NCBI GenBank assembly: GCA_035437945.1
Contig: DAOMZG010000002.1
Coordinates: 8,614 to 72,613, forward strand
DNA length: 64,000 nt
DNA from: UBA9464 sp003445095
GTDB taxonomy: Bacteria > Verrucomicrobiota > Verrucomicrobiia > Limisphaerales > UBA9464
Direction: 5' to 3'
In this document: in pieces, positions 62,862-64,000 of the stretch
Layout of the letters: every line of letters starts with the position of its first letter
Position numbering within the stretch: position 1 is the first letter of the stretch
The notes under the pieces: model-generated
What the model was told of the DNA's origin: nothing
The model's input: only the letters and a program-made list of their open reading frames with translations
Databases searched by the model: none
Translations under genes and position numbers: made by a program

Positions 62862-64000
<1,139 letters not shown>

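Overview
The window reads as chromosomal DNA of a Verrucomicrobiota bacterium, most likely of the Pedosphaerales/Limisphaerales type. The evidence is the gene content. There are DUF1549/DUF1553 planctomycete-type cytochrome c proteins with a DUF1501 partner, a PVC-type heme-binding dehydrogenase-like protein, a prepilin-like protein with an H-x-DG C-terminal domain, and several proteins ending in VPDSG-like exosortase sorting signals. No phage, insertion sequence or CRISPR array was seen. Both ends cut genes: a UPF0261/Tm-1-like gene at the left and cysN at the right.

Layout. 1-10.8 kb: UPF0261 end, a CAT-anticodon tRNA, then a long minus-strand block with central metabolism (citrate synthase, succinyl-CoA ligase beta and alpha). 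That block also holds a VapBC toxin-antitoxin pair, a SIMPL protein, a VOC protein, YggT/DUF167 and a three-gene DsrE-like cluster, followed by a sugar-porter MFS gene. 11-15.6 kb: a surface/secretion locus with a beta-helix protein interrupted by one in-frame TGA, an overlapping secreted protein and a prepilin-like protein. 15.7-32 kb: TPR, DUF3616, VPDSG-CTERM, cytochrome c, FKBP, TatD, oxidoreductase, PVC heme protein, DUF4410 lipoprotein and DUF4097 protein. 32-36 kb: phosphoesterase, AlkC-like glycosylase and a coupled DUF6036 nucleotidyltransferase pair.

36-45 kb: a PSCyt1/DUF1549/DUF1553 plus DUF1501 operon, then a co-directional series of SPFH, PH-domain and ribbon-helix-helix genes, a tiny zinc-ribbon gene not long enough to be found by usual ORF cutoffs, and mcsA and mcsB (protein arginine kinase). 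The tiny gene is a partial duplicate of the mcsA N-terminus. 45-64 kb: glycosyltransferase, UbiC-like protein, phosphotriesterase-like protein, PIG-L deacetylase, HNH nuclease, tyrosine-phosphatase-like protein, a second PSCyt protein with an inserted LamG domain, TIGR03118 protein, DUF2752/GYF pair, POT transporter, tsaD, CNT nucleoside transporter, M28 peptidase and cysN.

The most notable items are the mcsA partial duplication beside the SPFH/RHH cluster, the single nonsense codon in the beta-helix gene, the vapBC module five bases upstream of sucC, the decayed VPDSG-CTERM remnant, and several intergenic dispersed or palindromic repeats. All function calls come from reading motifs by eye; no database search was run.
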